A stretch of 64,000 nt of DNA. Origin: CAWAMR01 sp963783095 (GTDB lineage Bacteria; Planctomycetota; Planctomycetia; Gemmatales; Gemmataceae). The first letter of the stretch is position 1. Each line of letters opens with the position of its first letter. A model generated the notes under the pieces. That model was not told the DNA's origin. It was given only the letters and a program-made list of their open reading frames with translations, and did no database searches. The position numbers were made by a program, and so were the translations under genes. Positions 18,987 through 28,273 of this stretch are shown here, piece after piece. Location: assembly GCA_963783095.1 (NCBI GenBank), contig CAWAMR010000014.1, positions 186,001 through 250,000 of the forward strand. Reading direction: 5' to 3'.

Positions 18987-19600
18987 ATGATGATCCATCC
19001 CACTGCGATTATCGAACCAGGTGTTACTCTTGGAACGGGAACATCGGTCTGGGACAATGTCCACATTCGCCGCAATACCCAGATTGGCGATGAATGCATC
19101 ATCGGTGAAAAAACCTATATTGCCTACGATGTGAAGATCGGCCATCGCGTCAAAATAAACGCATTTGTTTATATTTGCACCGCCGTCTGCATTGAAGACG
19201 GCGTGATGATTTCCGCCGGTACGATCTTCACCAACGATCGTTTTCCCCGAGCGACAACTCCCGATTTGCAGCGATTAAGACCCTCCGATCCCGATGAACA
19301 CACGCTGCCGACGCTGGTCCGCGAAGGAGCCACCATCGGTGCAGGCTGCACGATCGGGAACGATCTGAATATCGGCCGATGGGCCATGATCGGCATGGGT
19401 TCCCTGGTGACGAAATCGATTCCCGATTTTGCACTGGCGCTGGGCCACCCGCGCGAGTGGTTGGTGCAGTCTGTCGATGTGGACAATTACTGGCGCGATT
19501 CGAGGCCGACCGGATGCCGCAGATACAGGTTGTATGTTCGGCCTGCGCCAGAGAATACAAGCTGTCCGGGACTGAGATTGTGGAATGGGAGCCAGCATGA
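18987..19600 (+). CDS. Hexapeptide-repeat N-acetyltransferase (WbpD/WlbB-like), frameshifted near the end
   Basis: MIHPTAIIEPGVTLGTGTS opens a left-handed beta-helix protein with repeated hexads (IGDECIIGEKTYIAYDVKIG, ISAGTIFTNDRFPRAT, IGAGCTIGNDLNIG). It closely follows the UDP-2-acetamido-3-amino-glucuronate acetyltransferase pattern. Near 19450 the frame changes. The original tail reads CRCGQLLARFE then VCSACAREYKL, a Cys-rich end sometimes seen in WbpD homologues. Acetyl-CoA-dependent acetylation of the 3-amino group is the expected reaction. The stop at 19598-19600 overlaps the next ATG (19597). Confidence 0.82.
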
Positions 19601-20940
19601 GCGAACACTGGGGCATTGTCGGCGGCGGCATGCTGGGGTTGATGCTGGCGCATCGCCTGCGCCAGCGCGGACAGCAGGTAACCATTCTGGAAGCTGCGCC
19701 GCAACTGGGTGGACTGGCCAGCGCTTGGCAACTGGGTGACATTACCTGGGATCGACATTATCATGTAATTCTACTTTCCGATTCGCACGTTCGAGGCCTG
19801 TTGCAGGAGCTTGGTCTGGAAACCGAGATGGACTGGGTCGAGACGAAAACCGGGTTTTTCACCGATGGCAAGCTCTATTCGATGTCCAATTCGTTGGAGT
19901 TTCTCCAGTTTCCTCCGCTAGGTCTTATCGACAAGTTTCGACTCGCTCTTACTATTCTTCGAGCATCGTGGATCAAGGACTCAACCCATTTGGAATCGCT
20001 GCTGGTTGAGGACTGGTTGCGACGGTGGTCGGGAACGCGGACATTTGAAAAGATCTGGCTACCGCTCTTGCGCGCAAGCTGGGCGAGAATTATCGGATTG
20101 CCTCGGCCGCGTTTATCTGGGCCATCATCGCCCGCATGTATGCCGCGCGTCGATCGGGACTAAAGCGAGAGATGTTCGGTTACGTGCGTGGTGGATACTC
20201 CCGCATCCTCAATCGATTTGCCGACAAGTTGAGCGCTGATGATGTCTCGATCCAGGTGAATCAACGGGTTACTCGAATCGATTCCGTGGCAGATGGTGTA
20301 CGTGTCGAAAGGGCCGGCGCGGTGCCGGCATACTTCGATCGCGTTATCGTCACCTCGGCGGCCCCACTGGCCTCGCAGCTATGCCCCAGCTTGACAACGG
20401 AGGAACATCAACGACTTCGTGGCATCACCTGTCAAGGGATTATCTGTGCCTCAGTTTTGCTGACGCGGCCTTTGGCGAATTATTATGTGACCAATATAAC
20501 CGATGACTGGGTGCCCTTTACCGCGGTGATCGAGATGTCGGCGCTGGTGGATCGACAGCAATTTGCCGGCAATTCGCTCATTTATTTGCCCAAGTATGTC
20601 GCACCCGATGATCCCATGTTCCGCGAGAGCGACGAGCAAATCGAGGAACGATTCCTTGCGGCATTGGAGGCGCATGTATCCTGAGTTTCGTCGCGACCAC
20701 GTTTTAGCTTTCCAGATTTCGCGCGTCAAGCAGGTTTTCGCAGTGACGACTCGGCATTATTCGCAGCAGGTGCCGCCCATGATTACCTCCCGGCCAGGAG
20801 TCTATCTGGTCAATTCCGCTCATATCGTCAATGGAACGCTCAACGTCAACGAAACCCTTCAACTCGCCGAGCAGGCCATTCCCCAACTACTCGCCGATCG
20901 ACCGCTGGGCAATCTCGTTGCAGAACGGGTGTTGACATGA
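19597..20940 (+). CDS. FAD-dependent amine-oxidase-like protein, frameshifted
   Basis: The start at 19597 (MSEHWGIVGGGMLGLMLAHRL) overlaps the previous stop. GxGxxG and then VTILEAAPQLGGLAS form the ADP-binding beta-alpha-beta of protoporphyrinogen-oxidase/UDP-galactopyranose-mutase-like flavoproteins. Frame changes occur near 20080 and 20675. Later motifs are GGYSRILNRFADKL, VIVTSAAPLASQL and GVYLVNSAHIVNGTLNVNETL, the usual C-terminal FAD contact. Related proteins occur in many planctomycete and deltaproteobacterial EPS clusters, but their substrate is not established. It overlaps the next gene by ATGA. Confidence 0.78.
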
Positions 20941-21988
20941 GAAGATTGCTACTCGACTCCGAAACCAGTCTTCAGTTCGCCGATGATCCGGTGTGGACTT
21001 CAGCTGCTGTGAAACAACCTCTGCCTCGAGGAAAAATAGCCTCCGTTTCACTCGATCTCGACAATCTCTGGTCCTATATGAAGACGCACGGCGACGTCGG
21101 TTGGGAGGCGTTGCCGTCCTATCTCGACATTGTCATTCCGCGGGTGCTTGTCTTTCTGAAAGAGCGCGACCTCAAGATCACCTTTTTCATTGTCGGGATG
21201 GATGCCGACCAGCCGGCACACCAGAAATGCCTGCGCTCCATTGTCGATGCCGGGCACGAGGTTGGCAATCACTCCTACCATCATGAACCCTGGTTGCACC
21301 TGTATTCCGAAGAAGCGATCGATGATGAGCTTGCACGCACCGAAGAGAGCATCGAAAAAGCGACTGGGGTCAGCCCGGTCGGCTTTCGCGGTCCGGGTTT
21401 TAGTTTCTCGCCGACACTTCTGCGCGTATTGAAACGGCGTGGCTACCGCTACGATGCCTCCACCTTTCCCACGTTTCTTGGCCCGCTGGCTCGCGCTTAC
21501 TATTTTGCAACCGCCAACGGCTTGACCGAAAGCCAGCGCCGAAGCGCGCCAGATTATTTGGAACCTTTTCCGAAGGCTTACGCTCCCTATCGCCCTATCG
21601 CTGGCAAACGGATGCCGGCCCGCTCTTGGAAATCCCGGTTACAACGATGCCGCTTTTCAAGGTTCCGTTCCATGCCAGTTACTTGTTGTACCTCGCCTGC
21701 TATAGCCAGTGGCTGGCGAAATCCTATTTTTGCTGCTCCATTCGCATGTGTCGATGGACCGCCACGGAACCATCGTTGCTTTTGCATCCGCTCGATTTCC
21801 TGGGATCGGATGATACCCGACAACTCGACTTCTTCCCTGCCATGTCGATGCTCAGCCGGGATAAACTTTCGTTGATGAATTCGTTTTTCGACACCTTGAT
21901 GGATTCCTTTTCCCTGTTGCCGATGGGCCGGCATGCCGAAGCCATTTCCCGGCGTCGTGGACTTCCTACTCGCACTCCTGCCAACTAA
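20937..21988 (+). CDS. Polysaccharide deacetylase (NodB domain), frameshifted
   Basis: SVSLDLDNLWSYMKTHGDVG supplies the first Asp motif. DLKITFFIVGMDAD, GHEVGNHSYHHEPW (the metal-binding His pair) and GFRGPGFSFSPTLLRVL complete a carbohydrate esterase 4 core. The frame changes near 21600, after which PVTTMPLFKVPFHASYLLYL and HPLDFLGSDD follow. The joined length is about 350 aa. It lacks a signal peptide, so it may act on cytoplasmic lipid-linked intermediates, as suggested for other EPS-locus deacetylases. It is the second deacetylase of this locus and differs from the DUF3473-type fusion at 14924. Confidence 0.82.
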
Positions 21989-22018
21989 CACTTTCAATCC
22001 TAATCCCGGCCCATACCG

Positions 22019-23518
22019 ATGCTGAATCTGTTGTTCGAGACAGGCTGCCTGAATGTTACCTTCTGGTGTCTGCTCATCTTCTCGCTAATGTTTCTTTGCG
22101 GATGTAGCACCGGTTTGTATCGTCCACTGCCCCGACTCATGGTGGCGACGATCACTCTGGCATCGCTGGGAATGCTGCTGCTGGCAATGTATCGCGGCTA
22201 TTCCGTGCCGCGCGACATTCTTCAGGACATCATCGCCGCGGATGAGTATCTTGCCGGTCGATCGATGCATCCCGACGATATGACCCGGAAAATGAACGAC
22301 GCTTTGATTCGGGAAGGACCACGCTTATCGTTTTTGGGTCCGTGGCCCGATCTACAGAAGAAGGAATCTGACCGCCAAAAAGAGGCGCTCAGTTCGCACT
22401 GGGTTCAAGCCCATCCGCCGTTCATGACGCTCTTTACTGCCGCTTTTGTTCGATATTTCGGTATCCTGGGAACGCAAGCAGCATTCTTTATTCTGTCGCT
22501 TGCCGGTTTAGTGGGAATGCTCTGGCTGCTTCGCCACGAACTTGCATTCTCCATGAGTAGCAGACTGGCGCTCGCAGTTTTCATGCTGGTGCTGGGCTGG
22601 GATCCTGTGTTGACGATTTTGCGCTCGGGTCAAATCGGGCTGGTTTTGTGCGGCCTGCTTACGCTCAGTTGGTACTTGCTTCGTCACGATCGGCCCATCG
22701 CAGCAGGGATCTCTGTCGCCTTGGCAGTGTCGTTGAAGCTGATCCCGGCCGGGCTTCTCGTGGTGCTCGCCATGCGTCATCGACGTGCCTTTGTCGCAGC
22801 GCTGGCCGCACTGGCGATCATCGTCGCAGGAACTTTCGCCGTGACCGGCTGGGCGGATCACCTCAATTACTTTCGCACGAGTAAAGGTGTGGTTGAGGAA
22901 TATGCTGCTTTTCAGACAAACCTCTCTTTGCTGGGGATTCTGTCGCGTGGTGCCAATTTCTTTCAGATCGATTTTTCGATCGCCAAGTTCCTCTGGATGG
23001 GAACGGGTGTGCTCGCCATGCTGGGCATGATCGTGCTATTCCGTCGATCTCCGAAAACCGGACAGGCGAAGCGCGATGCACTGGACCTCGAATTTTCATT
23101 GGCGATGACGATGATGCCGTTATTGTCGCCGGTTGCGTGGGATCACTATCTTACTTTCCTGCTATTTCCGCTGTGCATTTTGGCGCAGCGCTTAGCCCGG
23201 CAACCTTCCCGAACGCAATGGATCGTTTTTCTAAGTTTCTCGCTCTGTCTGGCGATTCCGGATGCGACGTTTACGTGGTTATTCAGCGTGCTCCGCTCCG
23301 CGGGACATGGTTCCTTGGCCACCTGGCTGATCCTGCCGTTCCGTGCTCTTATCGTGGTGACCGTCTCCGTTTGGCTCATCCGCTTAATCCGCCGGGAAGA
23401 GATTTTCCTTTCACCTCCATCCCCACCGGCACCTAATGTCTCCGACAACCTCGCATCGCCCGTTGTCCCTGTTCGGCGGGTGCTGCACAGCGCTGATCTT
23501 GGCGCACCTGTTTCTTAG
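22019..23518 (+). CDS. GT87-like (DUF2029) polytopic glycosyltransferase
   Basis: This intact 499-aa integral membrane protein has about ten hydrophobic segments. The motif WVQAHPPFMTLFTAAF in a first large loop and GQIGLVLCGLLTLSWYLLR and AVSLKLIPAGLLVVLAM downstream are characteristic of the GT87/PimE-like polyprenol-phosphate-dependent mannosyltransferases. PLLSPVAWDHYLTFLLFPL is a further family hallmark (SP.SW.HH-like). It probably transfers a sugar at the periplasmic face. It is the last gene of the first polysaccharide block and lies 30 bases after the deacetylase. Confidence 0.8.
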   Translation: MLNLLFETGCLNVTFWCLLIFSLMFLCGCSTGLYRPLPRLMVATITLASLGMLLLAMYRGYSVPRDILQDIIAADEYLAGRSMHPDDMTRKMNDALIREGPRLSFLGPWPDLQKKESDRQKEALSSHWVQAHPPFMTLFTAAFVRYFGILGTQAAFFILSLAGLVGMLWLLRHELAFSMSSRLALAVFMLVLGWDPVLTILRSGQIGLVLCGLLTLSWYLLRHDRPIAAGISVALAVSLKLIPAGLLVVLAMRHRRAFVAALAALAIIVAGTFAVTGWADHLNYFRTSKGVVEEYAAFQTNLSLLGILSRGANFFQIDFSIAKFLWMGTGVLAMLGMIVLFRRSPKTGQAKRDALDLEFSLAMTMMPLLSPVAWDHYLTFLLFPLCILAQRLARQPSRTQWIVFLSFSLCLAIPDATFTWLFSVLRSAGHGSLATWLILPFRALIVVTVSVWLIRLIRREEIFLSPPSPPAPNVSDNLASPVVPVRRVLHSADLGAPVS

Positions 23519-23532
23519 CTAGTCTCCATCCA

Positions 23533-23833
23533 CCAAAGAACTTCGTCAGTGTATCAAATCGATAATTGTTTGATCCCTGCCAGTTCTTTGGAAGCGATTT
23601 GCATTCCATTCCATTCCATTCCATTCTGTCAAACGATCGTTATTTCTTCATGGTCAAGAACAATTGAAGATTTGTAGCGATTTGTAGCGTCTGCGCCCGT
23701 TTCGGGCCCTCATCAGCAAAAACCTCGGCAATCCATCAAATCGATAAGCGTTTGATTGGCTCTTAGTTCTTGGAAGTCCTTTGTAGCGTCTGCGCCCGAT
23801 GCTCGGGCCCTCATCAGCAAAGAACTTGGTAAG
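23533..23833. repeat. Array of ~60-bp palindromic repeats, left of the IS110 element
   Basis: Units at 23536-23594 and 23718-23776, and a half unit at 23821-23833, share the pattern AACTTCG, ATCAAATCGATAA, CGTTTGAT and CTTGGAAG. Each can fold on ATCAAA/TTTGAT with outer arms AACTTCG/CGAAGTT in the best copies. Between units are two copies of GCGTCTGCGCCCG...CGGGCCCTCATC. A TTCCA run (about 23606-23628) lies between. This fills the non-coding stretch after the GT87 gene. Confidence 0.75.
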
Positions 23834-24080
23834 CCTGCCGTGTATGGTGGTAGTAGCGGATGCGGTCATGGCTCGGTCGTTCGTTGGTGCGTCAGACCCG
23901 TGCGGTCGGCCCGTTTTGTAGTTTGAGCCGGGGAGTCTTACGGCCTTATCACTGGTGACCGCACGATCGATGAGGTCGCAGCCGTTCGATCGTGACGTTT
24001 CCCGTTTGGAAGATTCGTGCGATTTGCCGTCTCCCCCCGCGCCGTTTTTACAATCCTCCTTTCCCTTTGTGGAGACGGTC
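23834..24080 (+). ncRNA. Candidate bridge-RNA region of the IS110 element
   Basis: IS110 recombinases of the IS621 type are guided by a structured RNA encoded in the non-coding left end. Here 247 bases between the inferred left end and the transposase ATG lack an ORF of their own and are GC-rich with many self-complementary words (for example GGTGACCGCACG against CGGTC, and CGATCGATGAGG near CGTTCGATCG). I have not folded it. The call rests on position and family knowledge, so the RNA's limits and loops are unknown. Confidence 0.45.
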
Positions 24081-25513
24081 ATGGTGGTGCCTTTCAACAA
24101 AAAACGTTCGCCCCAACCACACGCAAGCAAAGTTCGCCCGCGTTGCGCCTCTTCGTTTAATGTAACCCATTCTCATGCGGCCGGCATCGACATCGGCAGC
24201 GAAACCCATTGGGTTTGCGCGGGTCAAACCGACGATCCCAACGACACCGATTTCGTTCGCGAATTCTCCACCTACACCGCTGGCTTGCGGGAAATCGTCG
24301 CTTTTCTGCGTAAACACGGCGTCACCAGCGTCGCCATGGAAGCGACCGGCATCTACTGGATTACGCTCTTCGAGATGCTCGTCACCGAAGGCTTCGAAGT
24401 GTTTCTCGTCGACGCCAGCTACACCAAGCAAGTCAAAGGCCGGCCCAAGACCGACCGCCGCGACTGCCAATGGATCTATCGGCTGCATCGTGTCGGCCTG
24501 CTGTCCGCAGCCTTCCGGCCCAGCGCTGCCACCTGTGTCCTACGCAACTATCTGCGGCAACGCCATACCTTGATTCGCTCCAGCGCCCGCCACATCTTGC
24601 ACATGCAAAAGGCGCTCGAACAGATGAACGTCAAGCTGACGGAAATCATCGCCGACGTCAAGGGCCAGACCGGCCAACGCATCATTCAGGCGATTCTCGA
24701 TGGCGAGCGTGATCCGCGAAAGCTCGCGCAACTGCGTGGCCCACGCTGCAAGCAGTCCGAAGACGAATTCGCCCGCGCTTTGGATGGTTCCTGGCGTGAC
24801 GAACACCTCTTCAGCTTGCGCATCGCCTACGAGCTATGGCAAACCTATCAGCGCAAGCTCGACGAAGTCGATGCGAAAATCGCCGAGCAACTCGCAGCCA
24901 TGAAGCTGGAGCGGCCACTGCCGGAATTGCCGCCCGATCCCAAACCGCATTCCAACGGCGGCGTCAACTATCCCGCTTTCGATGTCCGCGCCGCCATTTA
25001 CGGGGTCGTGGGCATGGACCTGACGGCCATCGAAGGGATCGCGGATATGACCGCGTTGACGCTTCTGGGCGAAGTGGGCACGGACGTATCGAAGTTCCCA
25101 ACCGTGCAGCATTTCACCAGTTGGCTGGGTCTGTGCCCGAGCCTGAAGAAAACCGGCGGCAAGGTGAAATCGAGTGCCACCCGGCCCGGCGTAAACCGAG
25201 CGGCCCAGGCGCTGCGTCTGGCCGCCAACAGCCTGTGGCATTCCCAAAGCGCTATGGGTGCGTACTACCGGAGGATGAAGGCACGCCTGGGCGCGCCAAA
25301 GCGATCACGGCGGCCGCTCGCAAACTGGCCGAACGGGTTTACCACGCTTTGAAATACGGCTTGCCCTACGTGCAACAATCCGAAGAGCAGTACGACGCCA
25401 TGACCCAGGCACGGCAATTCAAGTCCCTGCAACGTCGAGCACGCCAGTTGGGTTATGAGTTGCACGCCACCGAAAAGCAAGCGAACCAACCGACAACGAA
25501 ACCAACCCCCTAA
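24081..25513 (+). CDS. IS110-family transposase, one frameshift near the C-terminus
   Basis: The ATG at 24081 starts a product of about 477 aa. The N-terminal RuvC-like DEDD domain shows GIDIGSETHWVC (D), AMEATGIYW (E) and KGRPKTDRRDCQWI (two D). The C-terminal Transposase_20 domain has LTAIEGIADMTALTLLGEVG, FTSWLGLCPSLKKTGGK and SSATRPGVNRAAQALRLAAN, where the catalytic serine is expected. Near 25300 one base appears to be missing, and the frame continues as KAITAAARKLAERVYHAL to TAA at 25513. It catalyses RNA-guided recombination if functional. The break makes activity uncertain, but the indel resembles others in the window that look like errors. Confidence 0.88.
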
Positions 25514-25686
25514 TCACGCTCGGCGACCGGCAACAACCAAAAATGCGGCAGAGCAGCCAGCAACCCCACGACACGACGTCAAAAAAGGCAAGAAACCGCC
25601 TTCGCGTGGAAGGTACGCCCACAGCAACCCAATCAATCAACCCAAGCAAAAACACTCTTCCGCTCAAAACAACATCTCACCAAAAA

Positions 25687-25953
25687 GAAGTTCTTTGGAA
25701 GCGTCTGCGCCCGATCACGGGCCCTCATCTGAAAGTAACTTCGCCAGAATATCAAATCAATAATCGTTGGATTGAGGCGAAGTTTCTTGGAAGTCTATCA
25801 AACGCTCGTTATTTCTTCATGGTCGAGATCAAGAACAGTTCTTCGACAGCAATTTGTAGCACCACAGCCAGACGGACGAGCTCCATTCACCAAGCAACTT
25901 CGCCGCAACATCAAATCGACAATCGTTTTATCACGTCGAAGTTACTTGGAAGC
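25687..25953. repeat. Palindromic repeat array, right of the IS110 element
   Basis: A half unit at 25687-25701, a full unit at 25734-25793 and another at 25889-25952 match the left-hand array. The intervening spacers also match: GCGTCTGCGCCCGATC..GGGCCCTCATC at about 25700-25729 and TATTTCTTCATGGTC at about 25810-25830, which also occur at 23690-23710 and 23640-23655. The region 25514-26017 holds no gene. Confidence 0.75.
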
Positions 25954-26017
25954 TCGGAGATCACACAACCCCATCATCATCTATAATGGTGTACACATTT
26001 CAATTGTCAAGCCCGGC

Positions 26018-27853
26018 TTATCCTGCCGGTTTTTCCGCTTTCACTTCATTCAATACTTTCGGAGCCAGTACAGCTGCTCCAATACCGGCCAGGACGAACA
26101 GTGCCGCGATCGCAGCCTTGCCCTTCTTATCGTACATGTTGAACAAGCTAAGAACGATTTGGGCAGAAAGCCCCATCCCAACGATCGCGCCCGTGCCGAG
26201 AATCATGGCGGCGAAGTATGGCCCTGTCTGTGGCAAACGTGCCAGCCACCAGCAACATACATCCGCGACTTGAGCGATCAGAACAATCGGAGCCAGTCCG
26301 ACACGCATCCACAACGGGTAACTGGTGAAAGCGAAAATAATCCCCGTTAGTGCCCAGAGCATGCAAAAACTCAGCAAGTGCACGTGGGTTGTCTGGGTCA
26401 GCTCATCGATCTCCATTCGACGCCGCCCTGGCCCGCCTGGCAATACGACTTCCACGTCCGCAGTGAAGTCATCCTTCTCGTAGGCTTCTTTCGGCGCACC
26501 CTTCATCAGCCAGGCAATCACGGTAATGCGTTCTATTTCTCGATCCTTCTTCAGTTGGTCGATTTCTTCCGGCGATTTGGTCTTGATAACCCTCTCCCAA
26601 GGTTGGCCATCGATTTTCGATTTCAGGGTGAACGCCGGACGCATACCTTCGGTTTTGCCCCAAGCATTGGGATCGCCAACCGTGATCAACTTGAAAAACT
26701 TCGATTCCGTTGGCTTCTTTCCCAGGGCAAGTGTGAGCTTGTCCCATGAATCCAGGTGCGGAGTCTTGTCGCCTTTTTCACTATGACACCAGCCGCAGCG
26801 TTGGGTAATGATGGTTTGAATTTTCTGGTTTTTGATTTTCTCTTTGACTACGAGTTCTCCCGGCGGAACCGGCACTTTCGCTGGGACGGGGTTCTGGACT
26901 GGTTTCTCTTTCTTCGCTTCGACCACGGGGTTCGGTATCGGTTCATCTTTTTTCCCGTCAACGACTTTCGGCAGCGGATCGGGGTTACCTCCGACGATTC
27001 TCGGCAGTGGTAGCAATTCAGGGTCCGCTTTGAGTTTATTCGGGCTGATTGAGCCTGTCTTCTTGTTCGGATCGGAGGTAAATCGATTGCCGTCGTAAGC
27101 CTCTTTCGGTGCCCCTTCTTCCAGCCATTTGATTAAAGCTTGCCGCTCACGTTCGCGCTCGGCCGTGATCGCCTCGACCTGCGCCGGGGTCATCTTCGCA
27201 ATGGCCTTCGACCACTTGACGCCTTCGATTTCACCTTTGGTGCTAAACGCCGGACGCATACTTGAGCCTTTACCCCACTCGGCGTCAGTATTCGCAGTAA
27301 TCAGTTTATGAATCTCACTTTTTCCTCCGGTTGGTTTCAGATATTTCGCCAACTCATCCCAGGTCTCCAATTTCGGATCCTCACCCCCATCAACGCTGTG
27401 GCAAATGACGCAGCGATTGGCAATGATGGTCTTGATCGGTACATTCACGAATTGAATTTTGGAGTCCTTCTGCTCCACGGGGTCTTTCTTGAGAGTCTCC
27501 TCTTTCTTCACTTCCGGCTCTTTCTTGGAAGTCTCTTCTTTCTTCACCTCCGGCTCTTTCTTGGGAGCTTCCTCTTTCTTCACCTCGACATTCTGAGCTT
27601 CTGGTTTGGCCTCAGCTTGCTGCTTGTTTTCCGCAGGCTTGTTCCAAGGTGGTGCCTGCCCGGAGAACCGCCATACGACATCATCCAGACTCGGTAGAAC
27701 ACTGCCCTTGGTGGTGCCACCCTTGAAGTGCAATTGAATCATCGCTGATACATAACCAAGTCCGATCGACAACAGAAACACCGTAATTACGAGTTTGGCC
27801 GGCAATGGCAAATCACGCAAGGTATATCGAGTAGAGTTAGAATTCGTATCCAT
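26018..27853 (-). CDS. Membrane-anchored di-haem c-type cytochrome with duplicated domain
   Basis: The ATG at 27853 (MDTNSNSTRYTLRDLPLPAK) is preceded by GGAG and is chosen as start; the product is about 611 aa. A first membrane helix (LVITVFLLSIGLGYVSAMIQ) is followed by a KKEEAPKKEPEVKKEE-type charged linker. Two homologous domains then each carry one CxxCH: NRCVICHSVDGG and QRCGWCHSEKGD. Each ends in a GAPKEAYD/E motif. Four C-terminal helices complete it. Domain style recalls planctomycete haem-binding domains. A role in membrane electron transfer is inferred. The frame stays open upstream of the ATG into the DHH gene. Confidence 0.8.
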   Translation of the reverse strand: MDTNSNSTRYTLRDLPLPAKLVITVFLLSIGLGYVSAMIQLHFKGGTTKGSVLPSLDDVVWRFSGQAPPWNKPAENKQQAEAKPEAQNVEVKKEEAPKKEPEVKKEETSKKEPEVKKEETLKKDPVEQKDSKIQFVNVPIKTIIANRCVICHSVDGGEDPKLETWDELAKYLKPTGGKSEIHKLITANTDAEWGKGSSMRPAFSTKGEIEGVKWSKAIAKMTPAQVEAITAERERERQALIKWLEEGAPKEAYDGNRFTSDPNKKTGSISPNKLKADPELLPLPRIVGGNPDPLPKVVDGKKDEPIPNPVVEAKKEKPVQNPVPAKVPVPPGELVVKEKIKNQKIQTIITQRCGWCHSEKGDKTPHLDSWDKLTLALGKKPTESKFFKLITVGDPNAWGKTEGMRPAFTLKSKIDGQPWERVIKTKSPEEIDQLKKDREIERITVIAWLMKGAPKEAYEKDDFTADVEVVLPGGPGRRRMEIDELTQTTHVHLLSFCMLWALTGIIFAFTSYPLWMRVGLAPIVLIAQVADVCCWWLARLPQTGPYFAAMILGTGAIVGMGLSAQIVLSLFNMYDKKGKAAIAALFVLAGIGAAVLAPKVLNEVKAEKPAG

Positions 27854-28273
27854 GGTAGACTCCGATTTCTGAGCGGTCCCGATGGGCTGAAGCGTGCCGT
27901 TTCTTGTGGTAGGTGTCGATATCTTCGCGTGGGGTTCATGTCTCTGCATCGACACCTCAGTCCTGGCCGGTGTCAACTGCATTCGCGTTCTAAGAGCTTG
28001 CGGAACTTCATCGATCGTTGGTACTTCCAGCCCCAGGAGCTGCATATGCGCCTTGCCTGGAGTTGGCTCAGGAAGTCCCGTCTGGGGCTTGACCTCGATC
28101 TGAAGGATTTCCATGGTCTGGGTGATGACCACAACGCCGGTGGCACTCTGTATTTCTCCCAGCTGCTCCAGGTGAGTGACCGGTGTCTCGGACTTGGACT
28201 CCGGCTGGGCGGTTATTTCTGGCTGGTTGCCACCGGCCGGCGAGTTCGTCGGCAGCACTGCCTTCTCCGCTGG

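Larger units (their letters stand above)
23834..25686 (+). mobile_element. IS110-family insertion sequence inside a palindromic repeat
   Basis: The limits are inferred from the repeat unit it splits. The left half AGAACTTGGTAAG ends at 23833 and the right half GAAGTTCTTTGGAAG resumes at 25687. Both halves together recreate one copy of the flanking ~60-bp palindrome. The element is about 1.85 kb, with a long (about 247 bases) non-coding left end and about 170 bases on the right. No terminal inverted repeats are seen, as expected for IS110. Exact ends could be off by several bases. Confidence 0.72.

Noticed and set aside
23533..25953. CRISPR array
   Set aside because: The repeats are palindromic but diverged, unevenly spaced and few. 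The intervals between them are themselves repeated, and no cas gene is present.
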